From contig NZ_JACLAF010000011.1 of assembly GCF_015355625.1 (NCBI RefSeq), forward strand, positions 1 through 64,000: 64,000 nucleotides of DNA, in the 5' to 3' direction. The notes below the pieces were generated by a model. That model was not told the origin of the DNA and did no database searches. It worked only from the letters and a program-made list of their open reading frames with translations. A program made the translations under genes and the position numbers. Within the stretch, counting starts at the first letter, position 1. Each line of letters starts with the position of its first letter. The DNA is from Tamlana sp. I1 (lineage in GTDB: Bacteria; Bacteroidota; Bacteroidia; Flavobacteriales; Flavobacteriaceae). Shown here one piece after another: positions 25,877-33,471 of this stretch.

Positions 25877-26788
25877 TTAATCATGCCTAGCCCCCTTCAA
25901 TATTCTAAAACTATGCAAAACCCCAGGGAAAATAGCGTCCATAGATTCTTTAGCACCATTAGTCGATCCTGGTAACGCCAAAACTAGCGTGTCTGAAATC
26001 GTGCCAGCAACACTTCTTGACAGCATGGAAAACGGCGTACGTTCTTGTCCGTAACCACGAATGGCCTCTTCAATTCCTGGAATACGTCTGTCTAAAATTG
26101 GAAGTAAAGCTTCAGGCGTGACATCTCTACCCGAAAGACCTGTGCCTCCGGTGTAAATCACCATATCGATACCTTGTTCTTGATAGTTTTTAGCTTTTTG
26201 CTGAATGATGTCTTTTTCATCTGGAATAATCACGTATTCTGATATTTTAACCCCAGATTCCTCGAGCTTTTTAATAATAGCTTTCCCTGCTTTATCCTCT
26301 TTATGTCCCGCCGAAATAGTATCACTACAAACCACAACAGCTGCGGTTAAATCTTTACGGAAGCGGTCTTTAAAGTCAGATTTCCCACCTTTTTTATTAA
26401 GGAGTTTGATGGCGTGAATTTCAATGCCTTTATCAATAGGTTTCAGCATGTCGTACATGTTAAGCGCTACAACACTCGCACCATGCATAGCTTCTACTTC
26501 AACGCCTGTTTTATAGATGGTTTTCACGGTAAAAATCACCGAAATTTCTAAACCATTGATTTCATATTCAACGCCTGTAAATTCGATAGGTAAGGGGTGG
26601 CAATCAGGCAAAATATCTGGCGTACGTTTTACGCCCAAAAGCCCTGCTGCCTTACTCATAGCAAATACATGCCCCTTAGGAACTGTATCATTTTTAATAG
26701 CTTCTATAGTTTCTGGTTTACTAACTTTTACCACAGCTTGTGCTACCGCTGTACGTAATGTTGTGTTTTTATGTGTGATGTCGACCAT
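25877..26788 (-). CDS. moaCB: bifunctional MoaC-MoaB protein
   Basis: 303 residues in two parts. Residues 1-148 are MoaC (cyclic pyranopterin monophosphate synthase): TLRTAVAQAVVKV, KGHVFAMSKAAG, LPDCHPLPIEF, KTIYKTGVEVEAMHG. Residues about 150-303 are MoaB/MogA (molybdopterin adenylyltransferase type): VCSDTISAGHKEDKAG, IYTGGTGLSGRDVTPEAL, ALPGSTNGAKESMDAI. The join is direct, a fusion known in Bacteroidota. The lysine KGGKSDFKDR lies at the junction. Confidence 0.94.
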   Translation of the reverse strand: MVDITHKNTTLRTAVAQAVVKVSKPETIEAIKNDTVPKGHVFAMSKAAGLLGVKRTPDILPDCHPLPIEFTGVEYEINGLEISVIFTVKTIYKTGVEVEAMHGASVVALNMYDMLKPIDKGIEIHAIKLLNKKGGKSDFKDRFRKDLTAAVVVCSDTISAGHKEDKAGKAIIKKLEESGVKISEYVIIPDEKDIIQQKAKNYQEQGIDMVIYTGGTGLSGRDVTPEALLPILDRRIPGIEEAIRGYGQERTPFSMLSRSVAGTISDTLVLALPGSTNGAKESMDAIFPGVLHSFRILKGARHD

Positions 26789-26813
26789 TTCGGGATTGAT
26801 TAATTATTATTTT

Positions 26814-26945
26814 TTATTGATTATTTGTGTTTGCTGGTATTCTAGAGACCTTAAAGTTTGTTTTTAATTTTCGTGATTTTATCAAGATTTGTTCTCTGTT
26901 TTATTTTGAATTAAGTTTTGATTTAAAGCGAATTCTATTTAAAGA
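26814..26945 (-). pseudogene. decayed 3' copy of the S23-like gene (copy 1)
   Basis: On the minus strand this reads EFALNQNLIQ and, after a frameshift, ILIKSRKLKTNF and a stop. The intact gene at 27145-27498 has EFALDENLIQ and ILKESRELTAIF at the same places. It is a broken partial duplicate without a start. Confidence 0.7.
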
Positions 26946-26977
26946 GTCAACGAGATGATATTTTTTTAATTTATTTT

Positions 26978-27110
26978 TTATTGATTATTTGTGTTTGCCG
27001 TTTTTCTAGAGACCTAAAAGTTTGTTTTTAATTTTTGAGATTTTATCAAGTTTAGTTCACTGTTTTATTTTTGAATTAACTATTGACTTAAAGCGAATTC
27101 TATTTAAAAA
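26978..27110 (-). pseudogene. decayed 3' copy of the S23-like gene (copy 2)
   Basis: A second truncated copy, closer to copy 1 than to the intact gene (shared AGCGAATTCTATTTAAA and TTTGTGTTTGC). It is arranged head to tail with copy 1 and the intact gene, with a period of about 165 bp. Confidence 0.65.
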
Positions 27111-27144
27111 TTATACATGTTGACCCTTTTTAGATTTATTTTTT

Positions 27145-27498
27145 TTATTGCCTATTTATGCTTGCTGTTTTCCTAGAAGCCATAAAAATTGCTGTTAATT
27201 CTCGTGATTCTTTCAAGATGCATTCTACGCTTTCTTTCTGAATTAAATTTTCATCTAAAGCAAATTCGATCCAAAAATTCGATTCATCAACTTCTTCAAT
27301 TACGATACTTATTTTGGATATAAAACTAGCTTTTGATTGTGCAATACAAGTCGCTCTATAATTTGCTGCAACAGAAGTAGAACATCTAATTAATTGCCCT
27401 TTTATATGATTTGCTAAATAATTGTTAGGGAATTGCCCTGTGATTTTAATGCAATTATGTGCAAAAATTTTAGTTCTATTTTTTAAGGCTTCCTTCAT
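27145..27498 (-). CDS. four-helix-bundle protein, S23 family
   Basis: 117 residues of the family first seen in 23S rRNA intervening sequences and related to the Avd protein of diversity-generating retroelements. Markers: HIKGQLIRCSTSVAANYRAT (basic helix) and EVDESNFWIEFA. The role is unknown, and nucleic-acid binding through basic faces is the usual idea. It breaks the Moco operon between moaCB and moaE and is followed by two decayed partial copies. Confidence 0.85.
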   Translation of the reverse strand: MKEALKNRTKIFAHNCIKITGQFPNNYLANHIKGQLIRCSTSVAANYRATCIAQSKASFISKISIVIEEVDESNFWIEFALDENLIQKESVECILKESRELTAIFMASRKTASINRQ

Positions 27499-27504
27499 AA
27501 ATAA

Positions 27505-27604
27505 TCATTTTTTTCAGGGTTTCAGTGGAATAATCAATATTCAATAATAAATAATCAATTCCTTCAGGGTTTCATAGGAATAATCATTAGTCATTAAAAA
27601 ATAA
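27505..27604. repeat. two copies of a TTCAGGGTTTCA repeat
   Basis: TTCAGGGTTTCA followed by a G/T-rich GGAATAATCA occurs near 27513 and 27553 in the gap between moaE and the S23-like gene. Confidence 0.6.
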
Positions 27605-28048
27605 TCAATTATTAACCTTCCATTGATGCGAGTCATCTTCGAAAATCTCTTTTCCAAAAACCGGAACATCGGCTTTAATGGCTTCAACGATGTATTCTAG
27701 AGCTTCGAATACTACTTTTCGTCTTGGTGAGGACACGAATACAAATAAGCAAATTTCGCCTGCTTTTACAGTACCTAAACTGTGATAAATATGCATGCAG
27801 GTTAAGTCGAATTTCTCGAAAGCAGACTCACGAATGTCGTAGAATTTCTGATTAGCCATATCCTCGTAAGCCGTGTATTCTATGGCAGAAACGGTTTTTC
27901 CGTCAATCTCATCGGCTCTAACTTGTCCGAGGAAAATGTTATGCGCGCCAATGCTTGTTTTTGTTTGGTGTTTGTAAATTGAATTCCCAATAAAATCGGA
28001 AGTTATTGCGCCTTCTTGAAATACGTTTTTAGTTTTTTTTGTTTCCAT
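27605..28048 (-). CDS. moaE: molybdopterin synthase catalytic subunit
   Basis: 147 residues. MoaE adds the dithiolene sulfurs to cyclic pyranopterin monophosphate with MoaD. Markers: GAHNIFLGQVRADEIDGK, SAIEYTAYEDMANQ, IYHSLGTVKAGEICLFVFVSS and RRKVVFEALEYIVEAIK with the Lys needed for catalysis. The gene follows moeB on the minus strand, with a 33-bp hairpin between. Confidence 0.94.
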   Translation of the reverse strand: METKKTKNVFQEGAITSDFIGNSIYKHQTKTSIGAHNIFLGQVRADEIDGKTVSAIEYTAYEDMANQKFYDIRESAFEKFDLTCMHIYHSLGTVKAGEICLFVFVSSPRRKVVFEALEYIVEAIKADVPVFGKEIFEDDSHQWKVNN

Positions 28049-28062
28049 TGTATATGTTTTTC

Positions 28063-28095
28063 AGAGCCTTCAGGTTTCAAAAACCTAAAGGCTCT
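28063..28095. repeat. hairpin between moeB and moaE
   Basis: AGAGCCTT/AAGGCTCT with inner AGGTTT/AAACCT. The same idea recurs as a perfect hairpin at 29269-29301, with a related CAGGTTT core. Confidence 0.7.
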
Positions 28096-28109
28096 TGTTA
28101 TTATAAATT

Positions 28110-29204
28110 TTATGATTTTACTGATTTAGTTTCCAATTGCTCATTTAAATAATCATTAATTTCCGCAGCGCCTTCAATCAGACTAAAACAATTAGTAATG
28201 CCCAATTCTTGAAGTCGTTCTACAGCATGTTCACTACGTATTCCTGCTTGACAAAAAACATAAGCCTTTTTGGAAGTGTCTATGTTGATGTATCCTTCTT
28301 CTAATTCAGATAGCGGTACATATGTGATAGGAATAGCTTCAACTTTTGGTTGTTCGTGGTCTTCTCGTACATCGATAAATTGCATGTTATCTTCTAATGA
28401 AACATCGTAAATTGAAATGTTCTCTGTTGGAACTTCACAGCCTATATTAATGTGTTGCTTTTGAAAATTATCCTTGTCTTTTAAAACCAATTCAATAGCG
28501 CTTTCAGAACGGTTGATTTTTAAAATCGTGTTTTGAAGCGTTAATGCATTGTAGCATAAAAGTTGTCCTGAAAGCACGTTGCCAATCCCTAAAATAATTT
28601 TTAAGACTTCGTTAGCCTGCATGGTGCCTATAATGCCAGGGAGGACACCTAAAACACCAATTTCAGAGCAGTTAGGAACAGCACCTTTTTCTGGTGGATT
28701 CGGGAAAAGACAGCGGTATGAAGGGCCGTTTTGATAATTAAATACCGAAACCTGACCTTCAAACTTAAATATAGAACCAAAAACGAGTGGTTTGTTGGTG
28801 ATTACGCAGGCATCGTTTACCAAATAGCGCGTTTCAAAATTATCGGAACCATCTATAATAATATCATACTGTTCGAAAAGCTCTAATGCATTTTGATGTG
28901 TTAAGCGTTCGGGGTAGGTGTTTATGGTAATATCTGCGTTTAAATCGGATAAACGTTCTTTAGCCGCAAGTGCCTTATTTTTGCCTATTGAAGCGCTACC
29001 AAATAAAATTTGACGTTGTAAGTTTGATAAGTCAACCGTATCAAAATCGATGATGCCAATGGTGCCAACACCAGCTGCTGCGAGGTATTGCAAGATTGGG
29101 CAACCTAAACCACCAGCGCCAATAGCTAATACTTTGGCTTTTGAAATTTTATCTTGCCCTTCCTGACCAATTTCTGATAGTATGATGTGTCTGTTGTATC
29201 TCAT
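28110..29204 (-). CDS. moeB: MoeB/ThiF-type adenylyltransferase with rhodanese domain
   Basis: 364 residues. The ThiF domain (1-250) has the nucleotide loop GAGGLGCPILQYLAAAGVG, the adenylation Arg/Asp region DLSNLQRQILF and the NCSEIGVLGVLPGIIGT segment. A rhodanese domain follows (about 260-355) with the active Cys in VFCQAGIRSEHAVE. It activates the GG end of MoaD and may also supply sulfur. The Zn-binding CxxC pairs of the classic enzyme are not obvious. It sits between moaD and moaE. Confidence 0.9.
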   Translation of the reverse strand: MRYNRHIILSEIGQEGQDKISKAKVLAIGAGGLGCPILQYLAAAGVGTIGIIDFDTVDLSNLQRQILFGSASIGKNKALAAKERLSDLNADITINTYPERLTHQNALELFEQYDIIIDGSDNFETRYLVNDACVITNKPLVFGSIFKFEGQVSVFNYQNGPSYRCLFPNPPEKGAVPNCSEIGVLGVLPGIIGTMQANEVLKIILGIGNVLSGQLLCYNALTLQNTILKINRSESAIELVLKDKDNFQKQHINIGCEVPTENISIYDVSLEDNMQFIDVREDHEQPKVEAIPITYVPLSELEEGYINIDTSKKAYVFCQAGIRSEHAVERLQELGITNCFSLIEGAAEINDYLNEQLETKSVKS

Positions 29205-29208
29205 TTTA

Positions 29209-29228
29209 ATTCCTGCGAAGGCAGGAAT
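29209..29228. repeat. hairpin ATTCCTGC-GAAG-GCAGGAAT
   Basis: Perfect 8-bp stem with a 4-base loop just upstream of the moeB start on the minus strand. Confidence 0.75.
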
Positions 29229-29268
29229 CTCTTCCTACCTAATTTGTGATTTATATTTTTACTTTTCC

Positions 29269-29301
29269 AGACCTTTCAGGTTTTAGAAACCTGAAAGGTC
29301 T
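29269..29301. repeat. perfect 15-bp-stem hairpin between moaD and moeB
   Basis: AGACCTTTCAGGTTT pairs without mismatch with AAACCTGAAAGGTCT, with the loop TAG. On either strand there is no long T-run, so it is more likely an RNA-processing or repeat element than a strong terminator. Confidence 0.8.
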
Positions 29302-29318
29302 TAAATAACCGTTATAAA

Positions 29319-29552
29319 TTACCCGCCAGCAAACGGAGGTAACAATGCAATTTCTTGTCCGTTTACTATAGCATCTGTAGCAACCAATTCTTGATTCTGG
29401 GCCACTTGAAAATCTTTGGTTTTCAAAGCTTCATATTTAGTATACAAAAGTGTTAAAAGCTCAGAAATATGTTTGCCTGAAAACTCTAAAGTTTCCTCGC
29501 TTTTCTGCGTGACTTCAGCAATAAGTCCGAAATATTTAATGGTTAAAAGCAT
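29319..29552 (-). CDS. moaD: molybdopterin synthase sulfur carrier subunit
   Basis: 77 residues, ubiquitin-like. It ends LLPPFAGG, the Gly-Gly tail that MoeB adenylates and that carries the thiocarboxylate. TIKYFGLIAEVT is the first strand. Its start overlaps the end of mobA by 17 bp, indicating coupling. Confidence 0.93.
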   Translation of the reverse strand: MLLTIKYFGLIAEVTQKSEETLEFSGKHISELLTLLYTKYEALKTKDFQVAQNQELVATDAIVNGQEIALLPPFAGG

Positions 29553-30123
29553 CTTTCAATTGTTTTAGTTCTTCTTGTGTGTTTACATTCATAGTACTTA
29601 GCTGTTCTTCTTCCGTATTTAAAACCACATTTTTAACCTTACAGGTGTTCACAGCAACCCGTAAGCGTCTTTCATCATTTATAACCAAATTTTTAAAAAT
29701 AGGCGCACAGCGTTTGTGGTACAAAGCAATGAGTGGCATGGATTTATTGTTGCTTTCAATTTGAATGATATCGAAATCGGTATCCATATTCTGTATAAGC
29801 TTTTCTAAAATTGATGTTTTAATCAATGGAATATCGCAACTTAAAACCAAGTTGTAAACGGTTTTTGAAGCTTCTAATCCAGCGGCAATGCCTGCTACGG
29901 GTCCCGCATTTTTAATATTATCACTAACCCTTTTATAATTTAAAGCATCATGAGCTGTGTGGTCTGAAACGATGATAATTTCAGAAACCAAAGGCTTTAA
30001 AGCATCAATACTGTATTGCATGAAGGGTTTTCCGTTAAGGCTTAAAAAACCTTTATCGGTACCCATCCGGCTACTTTTTCCGCCAGATAAAATAAGGCCT
30101 GTTATGTGTTTTTTGTCAATCAT
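29536..30123 (-). CDS. mobA: molybdenum cofactor guanylyltransferase
   Basis: 195 residues from ATG 30123 (MIDKKHITGLILSGGKSSRMG). The longer start at 30147 overlaps the transporter gene and is less likely. GLILSGGKSSRMGTDKGFL is the nucleotidyltransferase signature, and VLSCDIPLI carries the metal-binding Asp. It attaches GMP to Moco to form the MGD that DMSO-reductase-family enzymes need, fitting the three MGD enzymes in the window. Confidence 0.94.
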   Translation of the reverse strand: MIDKKHITGLILSGGKSSRMGTDKGFLSLNGKPFMQYSIDALKPLVSEIIIVSDHTAHDALNYKRVSDNIKNAGPVAGIAAGLEASKTVYNLVLSCDIPLIKTSILEKLIQNMDTDFDIIQIESNNKSMPLIALYHKRCAPIFKNLVINDERRLRVAVNTCKVKNVVLNTEEEQLSTMNVNTQEELKQLKDAFNH

Positions 30124-30124
30124 T

Positions 30125-30865
30125 TTATGTGAAAAATAATTTAGCACAAGCTATAATGAGTACAAAGGCTAAAATGTATCGTAATTTGGTGTTGTTAATT
30201 TTTTTACTGCCGTAATAACCGCCTAAAACACCTCCAATTAAGGCGATGGCGACTAATAAAAACGATTCTTTTTCAATAGTTACGCCGCTACTTATTTGTC
30301 CGATTAGTCCCGCTGCAGAATTCACCCAAATAAAAAGGGCAGAAACGGCTGCGGCTTCCTTCATTTTACCCCAATGCAAGAGTAAAATAACAGGCGTTAA
30401 TATAATGCCACCACCTATACCTATCAGTCCTGAAAAGAATCCGATAATACCACCAACAACTAAACCTTGCCAAAGCTTAACATCTTTAATTTTGTCGTTT
30501 TCTTTTCCGAATACATTCAGCATTTTTAGAATGGCAAAGACTAACAAAACGGCTAGAATTTTTTTATAAATAGATGCATCAACTTCAATAGTGCCTCCTA
30601 AAAAAGCCAAAGGAATGGAAGCGATGGCGAAGCTTATAAATAGTTTTTTATTAAAGAACCCAGCTTTAAAATAATAATAGAATGAAATCCCTGCAACAAA
30701 TAAATTAAGCAATAAAGCGGTAGGCTTCATGGTTTCTGGTGCAAATGAAAACAAAGCCATAAGCGCCAAATAGCCACTTGCGCCACCGTGCCCCACACTT
30801 GAGTACAGGAAAGACACAATGGGTAAGATTGCTAGGAATATGTATATGTTTTCGGTTTGGAGCAT
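30125..30865 (-). CDS. TSUP (TauE/SafE) family membrane transporter
   Basis: 246 residues with about eight hydrophobic segments. SSVGHGGASGYLALMALF and the second repeat SGLIGIGGGIILTPVILLL form the two family signatures. TSUP proteins export sulfite, sulfoacetate and similar anions. Here it is embedded between Moco genes with a 1-bp gap to mobA. A role in molybdate or sulfur handling is possible, but only inferred from context. Confidence 0.88.
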   Translation of the reverse strand: MLQTENIYIFLAILPIVSFLYSSVGHGGASGYLALMALFSFAPETMKPTALLLNLFVAGISFYYYFKAGFFNKKLFISFAIASIPLAFLGGTIEVDASIYKKILAVLLVFAILKMLNVFGKENDKIKDVKLWQGLVVGGIIGFFSGLIGIGGGIILTPVILLLHWGKMKEAAAVSALFIWVNSAAGLIGQISSGVTIEKESFLLVAIALIGGVLGGYYGSKKINNTKLRYILAFVLIIACAKLFFT

Positions 30866-30884
30866 GTTTTTTGAGTTAAAAGTG

Positions 30885-30957
30885 CCTAGAGTGCCTAAAG
30901 TATTTAAAGTTAAAAGTTAAAAGTGTCTGAAGTATTTAAAGTTACTATTGTTTGAAG
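30885..30957. repeat. AAAGTTAAAAGT-type simple repeats
   Basis: Copies of GTTAAAAGTG, GCCTAAAGTATTTAAAGTT and GTCTGAAGTATTTAAAGTT lie between the S23-like gene and the TSUP gene. The same vocabulary appears at 12186-12222. Confidence 0.75.
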
Positions 30958-30958
30958 T

Positions 30959-31312
30959 TTAAAGTTTGTTTGCTATTGCAGTAAACAGAGCTAGGAGTTC
31001 TTTTGTTTCTTTTATTACGGGGTTTAACTTTTCATTTTCTATCCAATTCAAATCTTTTATTATTTCTAACCAGTATTCGGTTTCGCTGGCTTCACTTTCT
31101 GAAATTTTAATTTTGTTTTTAAAGTCTCGCTGACTCCGAGATCGATTTGCTTCACGATAATTAGCACCAATACTAGTACCTGATTTTGTTATCTGATTTT
31201 TAATGACTTTTGCTTCTACAGTTTGTGGTAATAAAGAGGATATTTTAATTATGGATATTCCAAATTGTCGTGTTCTAAACTCTAGTTTTTTAGCAAATTC
31301 TTTATTATCCAT
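30959..31312 (-). CDS. second four-helix-bundle protein, S23 family
   Basis: 117 residues, like the gene at 27145 in length and layout (IKNQITKSGTSIGANYREANRSRS; EASETEYWLEIIKDLN) but clearly diverged. It lies on the same strand, also between Moco genes, and also next to tandem repeats. Function unknown. Confidence 0.85.
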   Translation of the reverse strand: MDNKEFAKKLEFRTRQFGISIIKISSLLPQTVEAKVIKNQITKSGTSIGANYREANRSRSQRDFKNKIKISESEASETEYWLEIIKDLNWIENEKLNPVIKETKELLALFTAIANKL

Positions 31313-31378
31313 TATTTTTAATTTATCACTTTTATATCTCTGTTCCTGTAATTTTAGTAAACTTCAATCTCTTTTTTA

Positions 31379-31552
31379 ACACGTCCCACTAACTTTAAAT
31401 ACTTCCAACTTTAGCACACTTTAGGCACTTTTTAAACACGTACCCCTAACTTTAAGTACTTCCAACTTTAGAGCACTTTAAACACTTTTTTAACACGTGC
31501 CCTTAACTTTAAATACTTTCAACTTTAGCACACTTTAGGCACTAATTATAAC
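31379..31552. repeat. 57-bp tandem repeat, three copies
   Basis: ACACGTCCC, ACACGTACC and ACACGTGCC begin copies at 31379, 31436 and 31493. Each contains AACTTTAAATACTT(C)CAACTTTAG and CACTTTAGGCAC or close variants. The repeat ends just before the ModE-like gene. Confidence 0.85.
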
Positions 31553-31560
31553 AGGCACTT

Positions 31561-31899
31561 CTACAATAACTCCAATTTCCCCAACTGCTCATCCAAAAAA
31601 TCCCAGCAATTCTGATTGATTTCATCGAAGGTTTCAATTAATGATTGTCCGTATTGGGTGAGTTCTACACCGCCACCGCCTTTGCCGCCAACGCTATTAA
31701 TGGTGACTGGTTTTTTAGCCGATTTATTTACCGAGTCTAAAAGTTGCCAGGCTTTTTTATAGGATATGTTTAAAGAACGTGCGCCTTTGGAAAGCGAACC
31801 CGTTTCATGAATCGCTTTTAATAAATGCACGCGGCCTTCACCCAGAAGCACATTGTTATCCGATTCGATCCAAATTCTACTTTTAATTTTATAACCCAT
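31561..31899 (-). CDS. ModE-type winged helix protein without molybdate-binding domain
   Basis: 112 residues corresponding to the N-terminal LysR-like DNA-binding domain of ModE: GRVHLLKAIHETGSLSKGAR, LNISYKKAWQLLDSVNK and GGKGGGGVELTQYG. The MOP/TOBE domains that bind molybdate in E. coli ModE are missing, so it either does not sense Mo or uses another partner. It is 15 bp after moeA on the minus strand and is probably cotranscribed. Confidence 0.88.
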   Translation of the reverse strand: MGYKIKSRIWIESDNNVLLGEGRVHLLKAIHETGSLSKGARSLNISYKKAWQLLDSVNKSAKKPVTINSVGGKGGGGVELTQYGQSLIETFDEINQNCWDFLDEQLGKLELL

Positions 31900-31914
31900 A
31901 ATAATTAAGTTTGT

Positions 31915-33093
31915 TTAAAGAGGTAAAAGAATAACTTCTACGGTATCGTTTTCAGAAATCGTCATCACATCGCCTGGCACATAAATCAAAGCGTTTGAAA
32001 GCGCAAAAGTTTGTAACATTGATGAGTTTTGACCTTCTAAAATTTCAACAGTACCATCAGTATATATGGCTTTTAAAAATTGCGGACGATCGCCACGTTT
32101 TTCAAAATTAGATTTCGATTTAGCCTGTATGCGAGGTAATTCAACTTCATCACGATTCATCATTTGTTGTAAAGCGATATACACATACACATAAAAACAG
32201 GTTAATGCTGCAGCAGGATTTCCTGGCAATGCAAAAATTTGAGTGGCTTCTTTTTTTCCGTAGAATAAAGGTTTTCCAGGTTTTTGGGCCACTTTATAAA
32301 ATAGCTCCTTCACGTTTAAATCTTCTAGAGCCTTGCCAACAAAATCGTAATCGCCCACTGAAATTCCACCTGTAATAAGCACCAAGTCGTTAGTGTTTAT
32401 AGCGGTTTTTAGTGTGGATTTAGTTTGTTCGAAATCGTCTTCAACTTTATATAAATTGACATCGTAAAATTTTAAATTGTAGAGCGCACTTAAAAGCATT
32501 TTGGAATTGCTTTCGTAAATTTTTCCGTGAGAAAGAGGTTGTCCAGCTTCAATTAGTTCGTTTCCAGTGGTTACGATAGCAATACTTGGTTTTTTATAAA
32601 CTGGAACTTCTGTAATTCCTAAAGAAATAAGATAACCAATAGCCGCAGGCGTAAGCTTTGTTCCTTTTTTTAAAGCGATATCTCCGGTTTTAACTTGCTC
32701 ACCTAACGGACGAATATTAAGTTCTAAATCAATTTGATGCGCTATTTCAATGGTTTTTCCGTGGTTTTCAACTTTTTCTTGCATCATTACTGCGTTTGCA
32801 GAATCTGGAACTGCAGCACCTGTAAAAATTCGTACTGCTTCGCCAGGCTGTAAAACGGGTTGAAAAGCATCGCCAGCTTTTATTTCTCCAACTAAGTTAT
32901 AGACTAGTTTGTCGTGCCTGTTTAAGGCATAACCATCCATTGCCGATTGCCTAAAAGGGGGCATGTTTATAGGGGAATTTATATCTTCAAACAATAGGTA
33001 TCCTCCTGCTTTTTCAATAGGCTTGACGCATTTTTTTATAAGGGGTGTTCCGTTGTTTTTAACTGTTGTTATTGCTTCTGCAATTGAAACCAT
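31915..33093 (-). CDS. moeA: molybdopterin molybdenumtransferase
   Basis: 392 residues. MoeA inserts Mo into adenylylated molybdopterin. Markers: PPFRQSAMDGYALN, IFTGAAVPDSANAVMMQE, TTGNELIEAGQPL, VLITGGISVGDYDF and FALPGNPAAALTCF. It is the first gene of the Moco block. The -7 box TATATTTG (minus strand, 33120-33127) lies 27 bp upstream. Confidence 0.95.
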   Translation of the reverse strand: MVSIAEAITTVKNNGTPLIKKCVKPIEKAGGYLLFEDINSPINMPPFRQSAMDGYALNRHDKLVYNLVGEIKAGDAFQPVLQPGEAVRIFTGAAVPDSANAVMMQEKVENHGKTIEIAHQIDLELNIRPLGEQVKTGDIALKKGTKLTPAAIGYLISLGITEVPVYKKPSIAIVTTGNELIEAGQPLSHGKIYESNSKMLLSALYNLKFYDVNLYKVEDDFEQTKSTLKTAINTNDLVLITGGISVGDYDFVGKALEDLNVKELFYKVAQKPGKPLFYGKKEATQIFALPGNPAAALTCFYVYVYIALQQMMNRDEVELPRIQAKSKSNFEKRGDRPQFLKAIYTDGTVEILEGQNSSMLQTFALSNALIYVPGDVMTISENDTVEVILLPL

Positions 33094-33119
33094 AAAAGTT
33101 GCTTTTCGTTGTGTCCATG

Positions 33120-33127
33120 CAAATATA
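33120..33127 (-). promoter_or_regulatory. -7 box of the Moco operon
   Basis: TATATTTG on the minus strand matches TAnnTTTG in front of moeA. No 7-2-7 heptamer is present here. Confidence 0.55.
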
Positions 33128-33230
33128 GCGAAATCATTTTTTTTCTAAACATGATATAAGTCAGTTTTAGACATTTTTATTTAACATAATTTTACCTTAA
33201 ATTTAGAAAACCAATACAGAAATTGATAAT

Positions 33231-33470
33231 ATGCCAATTAAGAGCTATTTAGCGCACCCCTACGATGGTAAAAAAGATGATCTTGTAATCGCTTTATCAC
33301 AAATTTCAAAATGTGATGTTATTCCTGCAGAAAACAACGATGTACTTATTATAGTTACAGAAACCGATACTTTAAAAGAAGATGAACAATTAAAAGAAAC
33401 CATTGAAGCCATAGATAGTTTAAAACTGTTGGCTATGGTTTCTGGATTTGATACACCTAAAAACAATTAA
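33231..33470 (+). CDS. napD: NapD-like chaperone
   Basis: 79 residues with the ferredoxin-like alternation of NapD: LAHPYDGKKDDLVIALSQIS, a central strand CDVIPAENNDVLIIV, then EQLKETIEAIDSL and LAMVSGF. NapD binds the Tat signal of NapA and guides its maturation. The sequence is divergent, but the position one base before napA supports the call. The preceding gap (33128-33230) holds TAATTTTA as a weak -7 box and no 7-2-7 site. Confidence 0.75.
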   Translation: MPIKSYLAHPYDGKKDDLVIALSQISKCDVIPAENNDVLIIVTETDTLKEDEQLKETIEAIDSLKLLAMVSGFDTPKNN

Positions 33471-33471
33471 T

